A program made the translations under genes and the position numbers. The notes under the pieces are model-generated. The model was given only the letters and a program-made list of their open reading frames with translations. It was not told the origin of the DNA and ran no database searches. 64,000 nt of DNA, from positions 147,306,473-147,370,472 of the forward strand of contig NC_134399.1 in NCBI RefSeq assembly GCF_050003625.1, read 5' to 3'. This document shows, piece after piece, positions 11,378-23,228 of the stretch; within the stretch, counting starts at the first letter, position 1, and each line of letters starts with the position of its first letter. Origin of the DNA: Haematobia irritans. Its lineage: Eukaryota > Arthropoda > Insecta > Diptera > Muscidae.

Positions 11378-12763
11378 CAAGTATATACAGCACTAAGTTC
11401 GGCCGGGCCGAATCTTAAATACCCACCACCATGAACCAAATATTAGGGTTTCCTTTGAAATTTCAGGAGGGCTTGAGGACTTGAGGATATTCCCGAAGAT
11501 AAATTTAAAGATTTCACCTATGAGGACTATATCAGATTCTGTATTTATAAGAACCATTTTTGTTTGAGTTTTAAAGGAATCATTAACATCTCTTCTAAGT
11601 GTGCAAGAAAATTATAAAATAAAGTCTTGATTTGAAATCTTAAATCTGTAGAAGTAAAATCTGGAAATTTTACATTGAGTTTCAAGCAATTTTCATGATC
11701 AGTGCGCCTTCTACACCCTCAAGAAGTGAAGTCGGTCTATATGGAGGCATTACCAAATGGATCGATAAAAACTTAATCCGATACACGTTTTTGTGAGCCT
11801 AAAATGCCAGAATATTTACAATTTCAGGCAAATCAGATAAAAACTACGGTTTCTAGAAACCCAAGGAGTTAAATCGGGAGATCGTTCTTATGGGGGCTAT
11901 ACTAAAATATGGACCGATACTCACCGTTTTCGGCACACCTATTTATGACCCGAAAATACCTCTAGATTTCCAATTTCAGGCAAATAGGATAAAAACTTCG
12001 GATTCTAGAAGCCCAAGAAGTAAAATCTTGAAATCGGTCTATATGGGGGCTATACCAAAATAGGGACCGATACTCACCATTTTCGGCACACCTCTTTATG
12101 GTCATAAAATACCTCTACATTTCTAATTTCAGACAAATTGGATAAAAACTACGGTTTCTATAAGCCCAAGACCCCAAATTCGGGAGGTCGTTTTATATGG
12201 GGACCATACCAAAACATGGACCGATACTCACAATTTTTGGCACACGTATTTGTGGTCCTACAATACCTCTAGATTTCCAATTTCAAGTAAATTGAATAAA
12301 AACTGCGGTTTCTATAAGCCCAAGAAGTTAAATCGGGAGATCGGTCTATACCAAAACATAGACCGATAATCGCCATTTTTGCACACTTCTTTATGGCCAT
12401 AAAATACCTCTAGGTTTCAAATTTCAGGCAAATTGGACCCCAAATCGGGAGGTCGGTTTATATGGGGACTATATCAAAACCTGGACCGATATAGCCCATC
12501 TTCGAACTTGACCTGCCTGCAGACAAAAGAGGAGTTTGTGCAAAATGTCAGTACGATTGCTTCATTATTGAAGACTGTAGAGTGATTACAACAGACAGAC
12601 AGCCAGACAGACAGACGGACATGGTTATATCGTCTTAGAATTTCTCCCCGATCAAGAATATATATATACTTTATATAGTCGGAAATCGATATTTCGATGT
12701 GTTACAAACGGAATGACAAACTTATTATACCCCCGTCACCATTATATGGTGGTGGGTATAAAA
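11377..12763 (+). mobile_element. D2 (DINE-like) element, full length
   Basis: Starts AACAAGTATATAC with a palindromic head containing GTTCGGCCGGGCCGAA (11398-11413). It carries several units of about 153 bp with GGGGGCTATACCAAAA and TACCTCTAGATTTCC, then GACAGACAGACGGACATGG, the core, TATATATACTTTATA, and the hairpin CACCATTATATGGTG, ending GGGTATAAAA at about 12763. It sits directly after the hAT stop codon, inside the hAT element, and is therefore younger than it. Confidence 0.85.
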
Positions 12764-13303
12764 GTATTGTATACATACCTATGCATAAATAAAATTTTCT
12801 ACACATGAGATTATATGAATATTTTTTTTTATAGTTGAACCCCCCCCGAATTAAAATCCTGGCTACAGCCTTGATAGGGGCTATATATAATTATGGACCG
12901 ATATGGACCAATTTTTGCATGGTTGTTAGAGACCCTATACTTACACCATGTACCAAATTTCAGCCAGATCGGATGAGACATGCTACTCTTATAGGCTCCG
13001 CAAGCCAAATCTGGGGGTCCGTTTATATGGGGGCTATACGTAAAAGTTGACTGATATAGCCCATTTACAATACCGTCCGACCTACATCAATAACAACTAC
13101 TTGTGCCAAGTTTGAAGTCGACACCTTGTTTCGTTCGGAAGTTAGCGTGATTTCAACAGACGCACGGACGGACGGACATGCTTAGATCGACTCAGAATTT
13201 TACCACGACCCAGAATATATATACTTTATGGGTCTTAGAGCAATATTTCGATGTGTTACAAACGGAATGACAAAGTTAATATAACTTTGTTGAAGGTATA
13301 AAA

Positions 13304-14108
13304 GTGGACCGATGTGGACCAATTTTTGCATGGTTGTTAAAGACCATATACTAACCCTACGTACCAAAATTTCAGCCGGATTGGGGTCTATATAATTATG
13401 GACCAATTTTTGCATGGTTGTTAGAGACCATATACAAATACCATGTATCAAATTTCAGCCGTATCGGATGAAACTTGCTGCTCTTAGAGGATCCGCAAAC
13501 CAAATCTGGGGATCGGTTTATATGGGGCTATATATAATTATGGACCGATATGGACCAATTTGTGCATGGTTGTTACAGACCATATACTAACATCACACAC
13601 CAAATTTCAGCCGGATCAGATGAAATTTGCTTTTCGTTGAGGCTCCGCAAGCCAAATCTGGGGATCAATTTATATGGTGGCTATATATAATTATGGACCG
13701 ATCTGAGCCAAATTTTTGCATGGTTGTTAGAGACCATATACCAACACCACCCACCAAGTTTCAGCCGGATGGCATGAAATATTCTTCCCTTAGAGGCTCC
13801 GCAAGCCAAATCTGAGGGTCCGTTTATATGGGGGCTATACGTAAAAGTAGACCGATATGGCCCATTTGCAATACCATCCGACCTACATCAATAGCAACTA
13901 CTTGTGCCATGTTTCAAGTCGATAGCTTGTTTCGTTCGGAAGTTAGCGTGATTTCAACAGACTGACGGGCGGACATGCTTAGATCGACTCAGAATTTCAC
14001 CACGACCCAGAATATATATACTTTATGGGGTCTTAGAGCAATATTTCGATGTGTTACAAACGGAATGACAAAGTTAATATACCCCCATCCTATGGTGGTG
14101 GGTATAAA
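13304..14108 (+). mobile_element. D1 element, 5'-truncated, in tandem with the previous copy
   Basis: Four D1 units (13304-13830) are followed by the full tail: TTCGTTCGGAAGTTAGCGTG, GACGGGCGGACATG, core, TA run and the CATCCTATGGTGGTGGGTAT hairpin, ending about 14108. It abuts the preceding D1 copy head-to-tail with no extra flank, as expected if two copies share a junction or one duplicated in tandem. Confidence 0.8.
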
Positions 14109-14490
14109 AAATTGTGATATTTTGCTAAATAAATATTTTTTATAATTTCTTTTTTTTATAATTTGTAATGCATTCTAACCTTTGTTCGAAATTTTTGACC
14201 TCAAATATTTCCAAAAATTCGCAATTTTTCTAGAATGGATTCAGCATTTTTTTTTTTTTTTGACAAAATTTAAATAATTTGTACCATTTTATTAACCCTT
14301 ACTCGGTTTTCGACATGTTTGAATCGAAAAATATTAAAATTAACCTTTGAAAATTTGAAAAAAAGCGAGATATAACAAATTGAATTAAAAGAACTTCCTG
14401 AGTAGTTAAAAAAGAACATCTTTGGAGGACATTTTTTGTAAGTGCTTTTAAAGTGGTGCCCTTAGAAGTACTTCCAATTTTTTTTGCTGG
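14109..14490 (+). repeat. M4 MITE, 5'-truncated
   Basis: Begins within the M4 sequence (TGTGATATTTTGC) directly at the D1 end and runs to the M4 right terminus TTTTTTTTGCTGG at about 14490. The AACTTCCTGAGTAG and GTGCTTTTAAAGT blocks match the copies at 9185 and 51130. Confidence 0.7.
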
Positions 14491-15400
14491 ATACTGATAT
14501 ACTTTATAGTACAACGGAATTCTATAAAAAAATGTCAAGTAATTTCACGTTTTCCATTCCTAGTCAGAATGTTGAACTAATATATATAGCAGTAAATATA
14601 TTTTTTATTGTCATTCTTTACAAAAAAAAAGTGTCATAAACTAAGCAAGCAATCCCGCCTTTGTCCAGAACATCAGTTGGTTTTCACCATGCAACTGTTT
14701 GGGATTTCACTGGAGGAAAGTAAAACGTGCACATTTGTTGTCATTTATATTTAATTTCCATTACAAGTAATAGCCCCTATGAATTGACTTTACGTTTCCG
14801 GTTCCCTTTTAAGTGGGTGGGTGAAATGGTCATGTACTGTCAGGCCACCTAGAACAGTTCGTGTATCCTGCAACAACATCATTTTTTAACACTTTGAACC
14901 ATTAATTTATCTGTGTTAAGCCTTCTGGCTAGAAGGCGATAGCCTTTCATAGATGGCAAACTTGTGCTATATCACATCAGGATTCTATGCTGCTACTACT
15001 GCTGCTGCTGATTGTTCTTATATTGTTATTCCATTCATTTTGATCTGTCTCAGGCCTTCGTTTTCCTTTTTTCTAAAGTTTCTCTTCCTTCTACACCTTT
15101 TGCAAATGTAGGGGGAATGGGGAATATTAGAGTTTTGTATCGTTTATTATTCTATTGTTTTTGGTGTAGTTGTTATGGCTGCTATGGCTTTCGGACTCGG
15201 TTGGACTAGTATGTCTTTGGATTCGCTTTTGACGCAGTCACGTATCCTGTATTAAAGTAAGATTTATGACTTTACGGGTTATAAAATGACTTTAGATTGA
15301 TTCCCGTCATATGATGACACTTTACATTATACTACGTAGTAGGAGCTGGTGCTATTTTTCTAATTTGTATCTTTTGTTCATTTGACAAACACTTGATATA
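14491..15400. other. Apparently single-copy DNA
   Basis: Mixed composition with a short GCTGCTACTACTGCTGCTGC run at 14989-15008. The open frame at 15012-15209 has no recognisable protein features. No repeat ends identified. Confidence 0.45.
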
Positions 15401-16507
15401 TACACTCAAAGAAATTAGTGTTGTTTTAGAAGCTAGAAACAAAACAATAAAAACTTTTGTGATATATTTTATATGAACGAAAAGTGTGAATAAAAATGAA
15501 GCATAAAATTTCACTCACTGAAAGTAGTTCAGAATTTACTGAATTTTGTATATTTTACAAAAAATTTCTTCATCTTGATTTTAGAGAGCGTTAAGGAAAT
15601 TTTTTGTAAATTCTATAAGTATGCCTACACTTACAGAGGATACAGATAGGTTGTGACAATCGAATTTATTGCCAACCTCCTTTTGGCAGTTGTAGCAACT
15701 ATCAGTTGGCAGTTGTGTCACCCAACAAATTCGGTCGACTCAATCGAATGACGTGAAACACTATATATGGAGTTGGTTGTGTCAGACGATGAAATTGGTC
15801 GTTGCTCCCTTCTTCATTTGGTTGTGTCTCCCAACTTTAAAGCACCATGACCGAATTGAATAACAAAATTCCACAAAATACTGCATTTTATTTATATTTT
15901 TTTGATGATAGGAAGGTATATATACTTAAATACAATATATTAATACATTAAAAAAAATGTAAATCGACAGTTAATGGAGCTAAATCTTTGGTACTCTTAG
16001 CATATTGGTATTTATAGATGGTGTCCGAACTGTCTATAGTTTGTCTAAAACACAATAAATTAAGTAAAGAAATTAGTGTGGAGTTTTAAAAACGACATAC
16101 GAACCTATCCCCGATGGTCACTTTCTTGGGGTTTCATATATATAAGGCAGATGCAGAGATGGATTTTTTCAGAGCCGCCGTATTAAACACAATAAATTAT
16201 TCAACATTGAGGATGCGCCCCGTATTTATTTCCCTTGCACGCTCACGCACGACATATTAATTTTAGTCCCATTCACGCACATTCACGAGATATGCTTTGG
16301 ATTTTGTTCACGACTCACGCGATTCACCTCTAGTTCTATATATTATCAAATAACGTAGATCTTCGGTGAGTGAAGACAATTGCAAGAAATCCTCGGCAAA
16401 CATTCAACAATTTTTCTATTATTTCCGTCTCCAAGATGGGGTTTCATTAAAAAAAAGACGATTTTTAACAGTTTTCGAAGTCACCTCAAGTTTTTCTTGG
16501 TGTATTC
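15401..16507. other. Unclassified repeat-like DNA with transposon-end motifs
   Basis: CACTCAAAGAAATTAGTGTT at 15405 resembles the M1-type ends. A TTGGCAGTTGTAGC / TTGGCAGTTGTGTC direct repeat lies at about 15684-15717. The segment 16235-16330 (GCACGCTCACGCACGA, then GATTCACCTCTAG) is a fragment of the CGTGAG-rich M5 hAT MITE in reverse. I cannot draw boundaries for a whole element. Confidence 0.4.
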
Positions 16508-16659
16508 ATTATACCCACCACCATAGAATGGTGATGGGGGTATAATAAGTTTGTCATTCCGTTTGTAACACATCGAAATATCGATTTCCGACTATATAAA
16601 GTATATATATTCTTGATCAGGGAGAAATTCTAAGACGATATAACGATGTACGTCTGTCC

Positions 16660-16693
<34 letters not shown>

Positions 16694-18040
16694 TGTAATC
16701 ACGCTACAGTCTTCAATAATAAAGCAATCGTGCTGAAATTTTGCACAACCTCATCTTTTGTCTGCAGGCAGGTCAAGTTCGAAGATGGGTTATATCGGTC
16801 CAGGTTTTGATATAGTCCCCATATAAACCGACCTCCCGATTTGGGGTCTTGGGGTTATAGAAATCGTAGTTTTTATCCTATTTGCCTGAAATTTGAAATC
16901 TGAAGGTATTTTATGACCATAAAGAGGTGTGCCAAAAATGGTGAGTATCGGTCCATGTTTTGGTATAGCCCCCATATAGACCGATCTCCCGATTTTACTT
17001 CTTGGGCTTATAGAAACCGCAGTTTTTATTCAATTTACCTGAAATTGGAAATCTAGAGGTATTGTAGGACAAAAATACGTATGCCAAAAATTGTAAGTAT
17101 CGGTCCATATTTTGGTATAGCCCCCATATAGACCGATGTCCCGATTTTACTTCTTGGGCTTATAGAAACCGCAGTTTTTATTCAATTTACCTGAAATTGG
17201 AAATCTAGAGGTATTGTAGGACCACAAATACGTGTGCCAAAAATTGTGAGTATCGGTCCATGTTTTGGTATGGTCCCCATATAAAACGACCTCCCGATTT
17301 GGGGTCTTGGGCTTATAGAAAGCGTAGTTTTTATCCAATTTGTCTGAAATTGGAAATCTAGGGGTATTTTCGGACTATACAGAGGTGTGCTGAAAATGGT
17401 GAGTATCGGTCCATATTTTGGTATAGCCCCCATATAGACTGATTTCCCGATTTTACTTTTTGGGCTTCTAGAATCCGAAGTTTTTATCCTATTTGCCTGA
17501 AATTGGGAATCTAGAGGTATTTTCCGGTCATAAAGAGGTGTGCCGGAAACGGTGAGTATCGGTCAATGTTTTAGTATAGCCGCCATAAGAACGATCTGCC
17601 GATTTAACTCCTTGGGTTTCTAGAAACTGTAATTTTTATCTGATTTGCCTGAAATTGTAAATATTCTGGTATTTTAGGCTCGGTCCATTTGGTAATGCCT
17701 CCATATAGACCGACTTCACTTGATTTGCTTGAAACTCAATGTAAAATTTCCAGATTTTACTTCTACAGATTTAAGATTTCAAATCAAGACGTTATTTTAT
17801 AATTTTCTTGCACACTTACAAGAGATGTTAATGATTCCTCTAAAACTCAAACAAAAATGGTTCTTATAAATCCAGAATCTGATATAGTCCTCATAGGTGA
17901 AATCTTTAAATTTATCTTCGGGAAGTGTCCTCAAGTCCTCAAGCCCTCCTAAAATTTCAAAAGAAACCCTAATATTTGGTTCATGGTGGTGGATATTTAA
18001 GGTTCGGCCCGGCCGAACTTAGTGCTTTATATACTTGTTT
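16508..18040 (-). mobile_element. D2 (DINE-like) element, full length
   Basis: Reads from the head at 18040 (AACAAGTATATAAAGCACTA, then the GTTCGGCCGGGCCGAA palindrome) through about seven units spaced 152-153 bp (cores near 16974, 17126, 17279 and 17430) to the tail. The tail has an expanded (GTCT)n tract at 16648-16692, the core, TATATATACTTTATA, and a hairpin ending near 16508. Non-coding. Several 60-80 codon frames inside come from the repeats. Confidence 0.88.
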
Positions 18041-18870
18041 TGTTTTATTATTTCCACTTCCAATAAATTTTGTCAACGTTATATATACATTATTTGTTAA
18101 AATATATATTAAATAATTTTATCGTATTCTTTTTTTGTTTTGAGTGTGCCATAGTTTGTATAGGATATATTACCAGACTCGTCTCTTATATGTGAATGCC
18201 TGTCCAGTAAGTCTAGCTACTCTCGTATATATTACGAGTACATATTTATTCAAAACCTTCTCAACTCAATCGATATCATTTTCCTGTTCCATTCATTTAT
18301 TTATCTGGCCATTTTTTTTTTTGTTTTTTGCTTCAATACCTGCTTTTGTTTATTTCTTGTTCTCTTAACTTCTAAACTATCAGTCGTTTCTTCCTTACAA
18401 TATCAGTGTGCTTTTTATCGTTTTTATTTGTCTTTTCAAAAGAAACTGTTTGCCGCTTTCCTGGTTGAATAATAGTAAATTGAATGCGTCACATTTGTCT
18501 TATAAATAGTGACACACACAAGCAGAGATACACAAACACTTAAACACTCTCACGCTTACAATTTGCCCCAGAAGTGAAAACAAAATCAAATGTAGTAGTT
18601 TTGATTTGGGAATAAAGAACATCCAACCCATGTACTGTGGTATTTCAAATGAAGGGATTATTTCTCCAATTTAGAATGGTTATTAAGGAAGGTAAAGCTT
18701 TTTGTTAAAAAAAAAAAACACAAATCTAAGATTTTATGAACCGCTTTCATTTTCTGATGAAAAACCCATAAAATTAATCTACAGCATGTCTGATATGTAT
18801 TGATTTATTCCAATGACAATTTATTCCAATGACAATTCCCATATTTCATTTTAATTTTTTCTGTGAAGAA
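18041..18870. other. Mostly single-copy DNA
   Basis: No transposase or gene recognised. TTTTGTTTTGAGTGTGCC at 18132-18149 resembles an M1-type terminus and could be the partner of the end at 15405, but the distance makes this weak. Confidence 0.4.
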
Positions 18871-19160
18871 GTAAATTCGGGAGATCGGTCTATATGGGGG
18901 CTATACTAAAACATGGACCGATACACACCATTTTCGGCACACCTATTTGTGGTCCTAAAATACCTCTAGATTTCAAATTTTAGGCAAATCGAATAAAAAC
19001 TCCGTTTTTTAGAAGCCCAAGAAATAAAATCGGGAGATCGGTCTATATGGGGGCTATACCAAAACATCGACCGATACACACTATTTTCGACACATCTAGT
19101 TGTGGTCCTAAAATACCTCTAAATTTCCAATTTCAGACAAATCGGATAAAAACTACACTT
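18871..19160 (+). repeat. D2 fragment, two central units
   Basis: Two tandem D2 units (GGTCTATATGGGGGCTATAC at 18886 and 19040) lack head and tail. This shows the units can persist alone. Confidence 0.75.
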
Positions 19161-19345
19161 CTTCAAGTGTGTGATACATTTTTTTGGATGTGAATTATAA
19201 AATTAACTGATATTTTTATAAATAAATAATTTTTAAAGTTGTTTGTGATTTCTAGCACATTTTAATGCATGTTTGCTCTCGAAACGGTTAATGTGGTGCA
19301 TCGCTTCAAATGATTTTATAAGTGAAAGCAAAATTTAATCGAAGC
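19161..19345 (+). repeat. M4 MITE fragment
   Basis: TTTTTTGGATGTGAATTATA and AAATAAATAATTTTTA match M4. Heavily diverged. Confidence 0.45.
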
Positions 19346-19399
19346 AGTCATAGAAATACCATATATATCGAAAAATGAGATTGGGCTATAGACATTGAG

Positions 19400-19990
19400 A
19401 TCCCACCGATGCCAAAAAAAAATTTAGGCTGGAAAGAACAACCGAATTGCTTTATTTGCACGAAAGAGGCCAGTTATAGAATTAGGATCTCTCCTATAAG
19501 AAACAATTCCAAATTGTGCAATTTCAACAAAATTATGGGTTATGCTTGCCAAAGTGGTCAGCTGAAAATGTACATCCCCGATTGCCGACTAGCACTCAAG
19601 CATCGTCGGTGATAGTCCACACTTATCATCCGCCGATAGTCGCTCCCCAATCATATTTATCGACCATGGTGTTAAAATAAATGTCGAGTATTATTGGTCA
19701 GATAAATTAAAATTCCAACAGGACAACGTGTCAACCAAGAATGACTTAAAAAGAAGGTTTAACGCTTCATTTTAGAGCACAATGACTAGGTGGCCATTGT
19801 CAATCAATCCGTATGATTGGGGCAATTTGGAGAGTTAGGATAGGACTAAAAACTATCAATGATCCGATCATCTCAAAAAGGGCTTAACCGGAAATGTGGC
19901 AAAATACCACAGAGCCCCTTTTATACAGCATATGAGGGTTTTGTCGTCCGGTTGAAGGTCAAAGGTAGCCAATGCGAACGAATCTAAATT
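19400..19990 (+). pseudogene. Tc1/mariner-superfamily transposase relic
   Basis: Pieces in broken frames: IFIDHGVKINVEYYW (19654-19698) matches the VDHGVKIN-type block ahead of the second catalytic Asp. FQQDNVSTKND follows at 19713-19745 (the FQQDxAPxH motif with D kept), and a WPxS-like region lies near 19790. The upstream 67-codon frame (19409-19612) may be the earlier part but I cannot place it. It resembles the relic at 55060-55620, so both probably derive from one family. Not functional. Confidence 0.65.
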
Positions 19991-20397
19991 GATTTAAAAA
20001 TTTGATGTATTTTCTATAATCAATGTAAAATAAATTGTGAAATGATATAGAAAATATCAAGATGATGATAGCCCACATATAAATACCTTAAATTAAAGCA
20101 GCTACAAAATAAAAAGAAACAAAAAAAGGAAACCTTAATTTCGCATAGCAAAAAAACAAAAACTTTTACACCAAAAATAAATAAAAATTGTTGGTTTAAA
20201 TACTATATATTACAAGTTTTTAATATCCTTTAGCGTTTAAACAGCCTGGAGTCTTTTTGGCATTGAGCGGGCTAGGGTTTTCGTAAAATTTCTGGGAATT
20301 CAACTCCCCAAAATATATCAATAAGGATGTATTACAGTGTTTCTCTACTAGAAATGTTAAAGTTCTTTAGCCTTGTTTAGATATATGCCCATATGTG
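19991..20397. other. Unclassified AT-rich DNA
   Basis: Nothing recognised between the transposase relic and the M1 MITE. Confidence 0.35.
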
Positions 20398-20901
20398 CAC
20401 TGAAAAAACAGTGAACCCACCAGGAAGAAAACTTTCGGTTAATTTGAGAAAATTTTAAATATTTGTAGAAAATTTTAACTAAACAAACGTGGGCATCACG
20501 CCGATGTCATAAAAATAAGTACATATTTTTCGGTAAATTCAAGAAAATTTATTAGACATAACTAAGTTTTTTCACTTGTTAAAGAAAATTTTGTAGTTTG
20601 AAGGAAAAACTTGGAGTTCAAAACTGCAAGAATGTCTCTAGTGACATACGAAGTTCATGATGGACGCATTTTTGGTAAAATTTACAAATTTAAAGAAATT
20701 CTGAACTGTTTTGTGGAAGACACGAATTTAGTTCATCTTTATGCTTCACTGGAATATATTTTTTTCCTCGGGTTTAGTTAGTTTAACTAACGTACACAAA
20801 AAATTATTAAATTAAAGAAAACTTTCTCTAAACATAATTCCATGAACTAGAATAAAGTTAAATTGGCTTTAGTGAAATAGAGAGTTCACTTTTTTTGAGT
20901 G
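20398..20901 (+). mobile_element. M1 MITE (CACTGAAAAA ends)
   Basis: A 504-bp element with ends CACTGAAAAAACAGTGAAC (left) and CACTCAAAAAAAGTGAAC (right, inverted). Sister copy at 46207-46721 in the opposite orientation; fragments at 36880-36960 and 37470-37610. Flanked by TG on both sides rather than the TA seen in the sister copy. Non-coding. Confidence 0.88.
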
Positions 20902-20997
20902 TGTTCAATTGCATTCAAAACCGGGCCTTGTGGAGGTTGAGGTAATATTTTTTTGGTATTGAATACACGGTTGCCACTCGAGCCAAAAGTAATCAAT

Positions 20998-21695
20998 CAA
21001 AATTTTGAGAAAATTCTAACAAACAAAAAATTCGTCTATAGAAAATTTTGCTAAAATTTTATTTCTATAGAAAATTTCGTTAAAATTTCACTTCTAGAGA
21101 AAATTTTGTTAAAATTTTATTTCTATAGAAAATTTTGTTAAAATTTTATTTCTATAGAAAATTTTGTCAAAATCTTATTTTTATATAAAATTTCGTTAAA
21201 ATTTAATTTCTAGAGAAAATTTTGTTAAAATTTTATTTCTATAGAAAATTTCGTCAAAATTTTATTTCTATAGAAAATTTTGTCAAAATTTTATTTTTAT
21301 AGAAAATGTTGACAAAATTTTATTTCTAGGGAAAATTTTATCAAAATTTTGTTTCTATAGAAAATGCTGAAAAAGTTTTTTTATAGTAAATTTTGTCAAA
21401 ATTTTATCACAAAAAAAAAATTTGGTCAAAATTTTACTTCTATAGAAAATTTTTTCAAAATTTTATTTCTATAGAAAATGTTTTAAAAATTTTATGTCTA
21501 TAGAAAATTTTGTCAAGATTTTATGTCTTTAGAAAATTTTATCCAAATTTCATTTCTTTAGAAAATTTTGTCAAAATTTTGTTTATTTCTATAGAAAATG
21601 TTGACAACGTTTTCTTTTCTTCTTTTGAAAATTTTGTCAAAATTTTATCAAAAAAAAATTGGCCGATTTTTTTTTTCTATAGAAAATTTAGTCAA
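20998..21695. repeat. 29-bp satellite array, about 24 units
   Basis: The longest array in the window, preceded by the junction GGTTGCCACTCGAGCC (20969-20984). Units vary by substitutions and by loss of CTATAG. The open frame at 21510-21770 is satellite translation. Confidence 0.92.
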
Positions 21696-21706
21696 AACTA
21701 TATAAC

Positions 21707-21936
21707 AACAAGTAAGGAAAGTCTAACGTCGGGCGGGGCCGACTATATTATACACTGCACCACTTTGTAGATCTAAATTTTCGATACCATATCACATCCG
21801 TCAAATATGTTGGGGGCTATACATAAAGGTTTGTCCCACAGACATACATTTAAATATCACTCGATCTGGACAGAGATCTATAGACTCAAAATTTAAGTTA
21901 GCTAACGCACTAGGGTGGTACACAATTTTAGTAAAA
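21707..21936 (+). repeat. Extra D3 head (tandem duplicate)
   Basis: Starts AACAAGTAAGGAAAGTC, then CGGGCGGGGCCGAC and TATATTATACACTGCACCAC. After about 230 bp a second head of the same kind begins at 21937. No tail is present between them. Confidence 0.75.
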
Positions 21937-23228
21937 AACAAGTAAGTAAAGTCTAAAGTCGGGCGGAGCCGACTATATTATACCCTTCATGTAGACAATA
22001 TTTGTGTTACCATCTCAACTAATTCAAATTTGCTGGGAGCTATATAAAGGTTTGCATTTCCAGATACAAATACTTTTAATGGAGACAATTTTTTGTACAT
22101 TTTACAAAAACTCTAGAATTAAAATTTAAATCGGCTAACGCCTTGGGATGAAACACAATGGTAATAAAAAACAAGGAAAATGTTGGTATTTTGACCATTT
22201 TTGTCGAAATCAGAAAAACATATATATGGGAGCTATATCTAAATCTGAACCGATTTCAACCAAATTTTGCACGCATAGCTACTATGCTAATTCTACTCCC
22301 TGTGCAGAATTTCAACTAAATCGGAGTTAAAAATTGGCCACTGTGGTCATATGAGTGTAAATCGGGCGAAAGCTATATATGGGAGCTATATCTAAATCAA
22401 CCAAATTTGGCATGCATAGCAACACTGCCAATTATACTCCCTGTTCAAAATTTCAATTAAATCGGAGTGAAAGATTGGCCACTGTGGTCATATGAGTGTA
22501 AATCGGGAGATCTTGACTACACTACTAATTGTACTCCAGCGCAAAATTTCAACCAAATTGGGGTAAAACTCTGGCTTCTGGGACCGTATTAAACTATATC
22601 GGGGGAAAGATATATATGGGAGCTATATCTAAACCGATTTCAATCGAATTTACCAAGCATTGGTAGAATGTCAATTCTACTCTCTATGCAAAATTTCACG
22701 AAAATCGGTAGTAAACTTTGGCCTCTGTGTTCATATGAGTCTAAATCGGATGAAAGATATATATGGGAGCTATATCTAAATCTGAACCGATTTGGCTGAT
22801 ATTTTGCAAGTTTTTCGAGACTCATCAAATATTCGGATGTACGGAATTTGAAGAACATCGGTTGATAAACACGCGAATTATAACCAGATCGGGGATAAAT
22901 ATATATGACAGCTATATCTAAATGTGAACCGATTTTTTCCAAAATCAATAACGATCGTCTTTTTTCCCCAAAACGACCCTGTGCCAAATTTGAGGACGAT
23001 CGGACTTAAACTGCGACCTGTACTTTGCGCACAAAAATACATGATCAGACAGACAGACAGACGGACGGACAGACAGACAGACAGACGGGCATCGCTAAAT
23101 CGACTCAGAATTTAATTCTAAGACGACCGGTATACTAAGCGATGGGTCTCAGACTTTTCCTTCTTGGCGTTACATACAAATGCATAAACTTATTATACCT
23201 TGTACCACAGTAGTGGTGAAGGGTATAA
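21937..23228 (+). mobile_element. D3 (DINE-like) element, full length
   Basis: The head AACAAGTAAGTAAAGTC with the GTCGGGCGGAGCCGAC palindrome is followed by units with TATATATGGGAGCTATATCT at about 22218, 22371, 22608 and 22755. A (GACA)n/(GACG)n tract lies at 23046-23086, followed by the core and the hairpin GTACCACAGTAGTGGTGAAG, ending GGGTATAAA at 23228. Spacing is 153, 237 and 147 bp, so one unit is missing or deleted. Confidence 0.87.

Larger units (their letters stand above)
10209..12873 (+). mobile_element. hAT transposon, decayed and doubly invaded
   Basis: The left end CAAGGCCGTATTCAGG and the reverse complement of the right end, CAAGGCTGTAGCCAGG, agree at 13 of 16 positions. Both ends continue into a C-rich run (around 10240-10250 and 12841-12848). 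The element is flanked by a perfect 8-bp duplication ATAGGGGC (10201-10208 and 12874-12881), the hallmark of hAT. It keeps a C-terminal transposase segment and contains a nested hAT MITE (10628-11180) and a D2 element (11377-12763). Without these guests about 725 bp of original sequence remain, so it is itself an internally deleted derivative. Confidence 0.93.
9671..13303 (+). mobile_element. D1 element split by a hAT transposon
   Basis: D1 tandem units run from about 9680 to 10208 and resume at 12874 after the hAT insertion. The tail with GACGGACGGACATG, core and TA run ends at about 13303. The 8 bases ATAGGGGC are present on both sides of the insertion, so the D1 copy was already in place when the hAT element arrived. 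No head; the left side is a satellite array. Confidence 0.8.

Noticed and set aside
15405..18149. One large TIR element with ends at 15405 and 18149
   Set aside because: The two ends share only CACTCAAA and an A-rich run, and no TA duplication could be confirmed.
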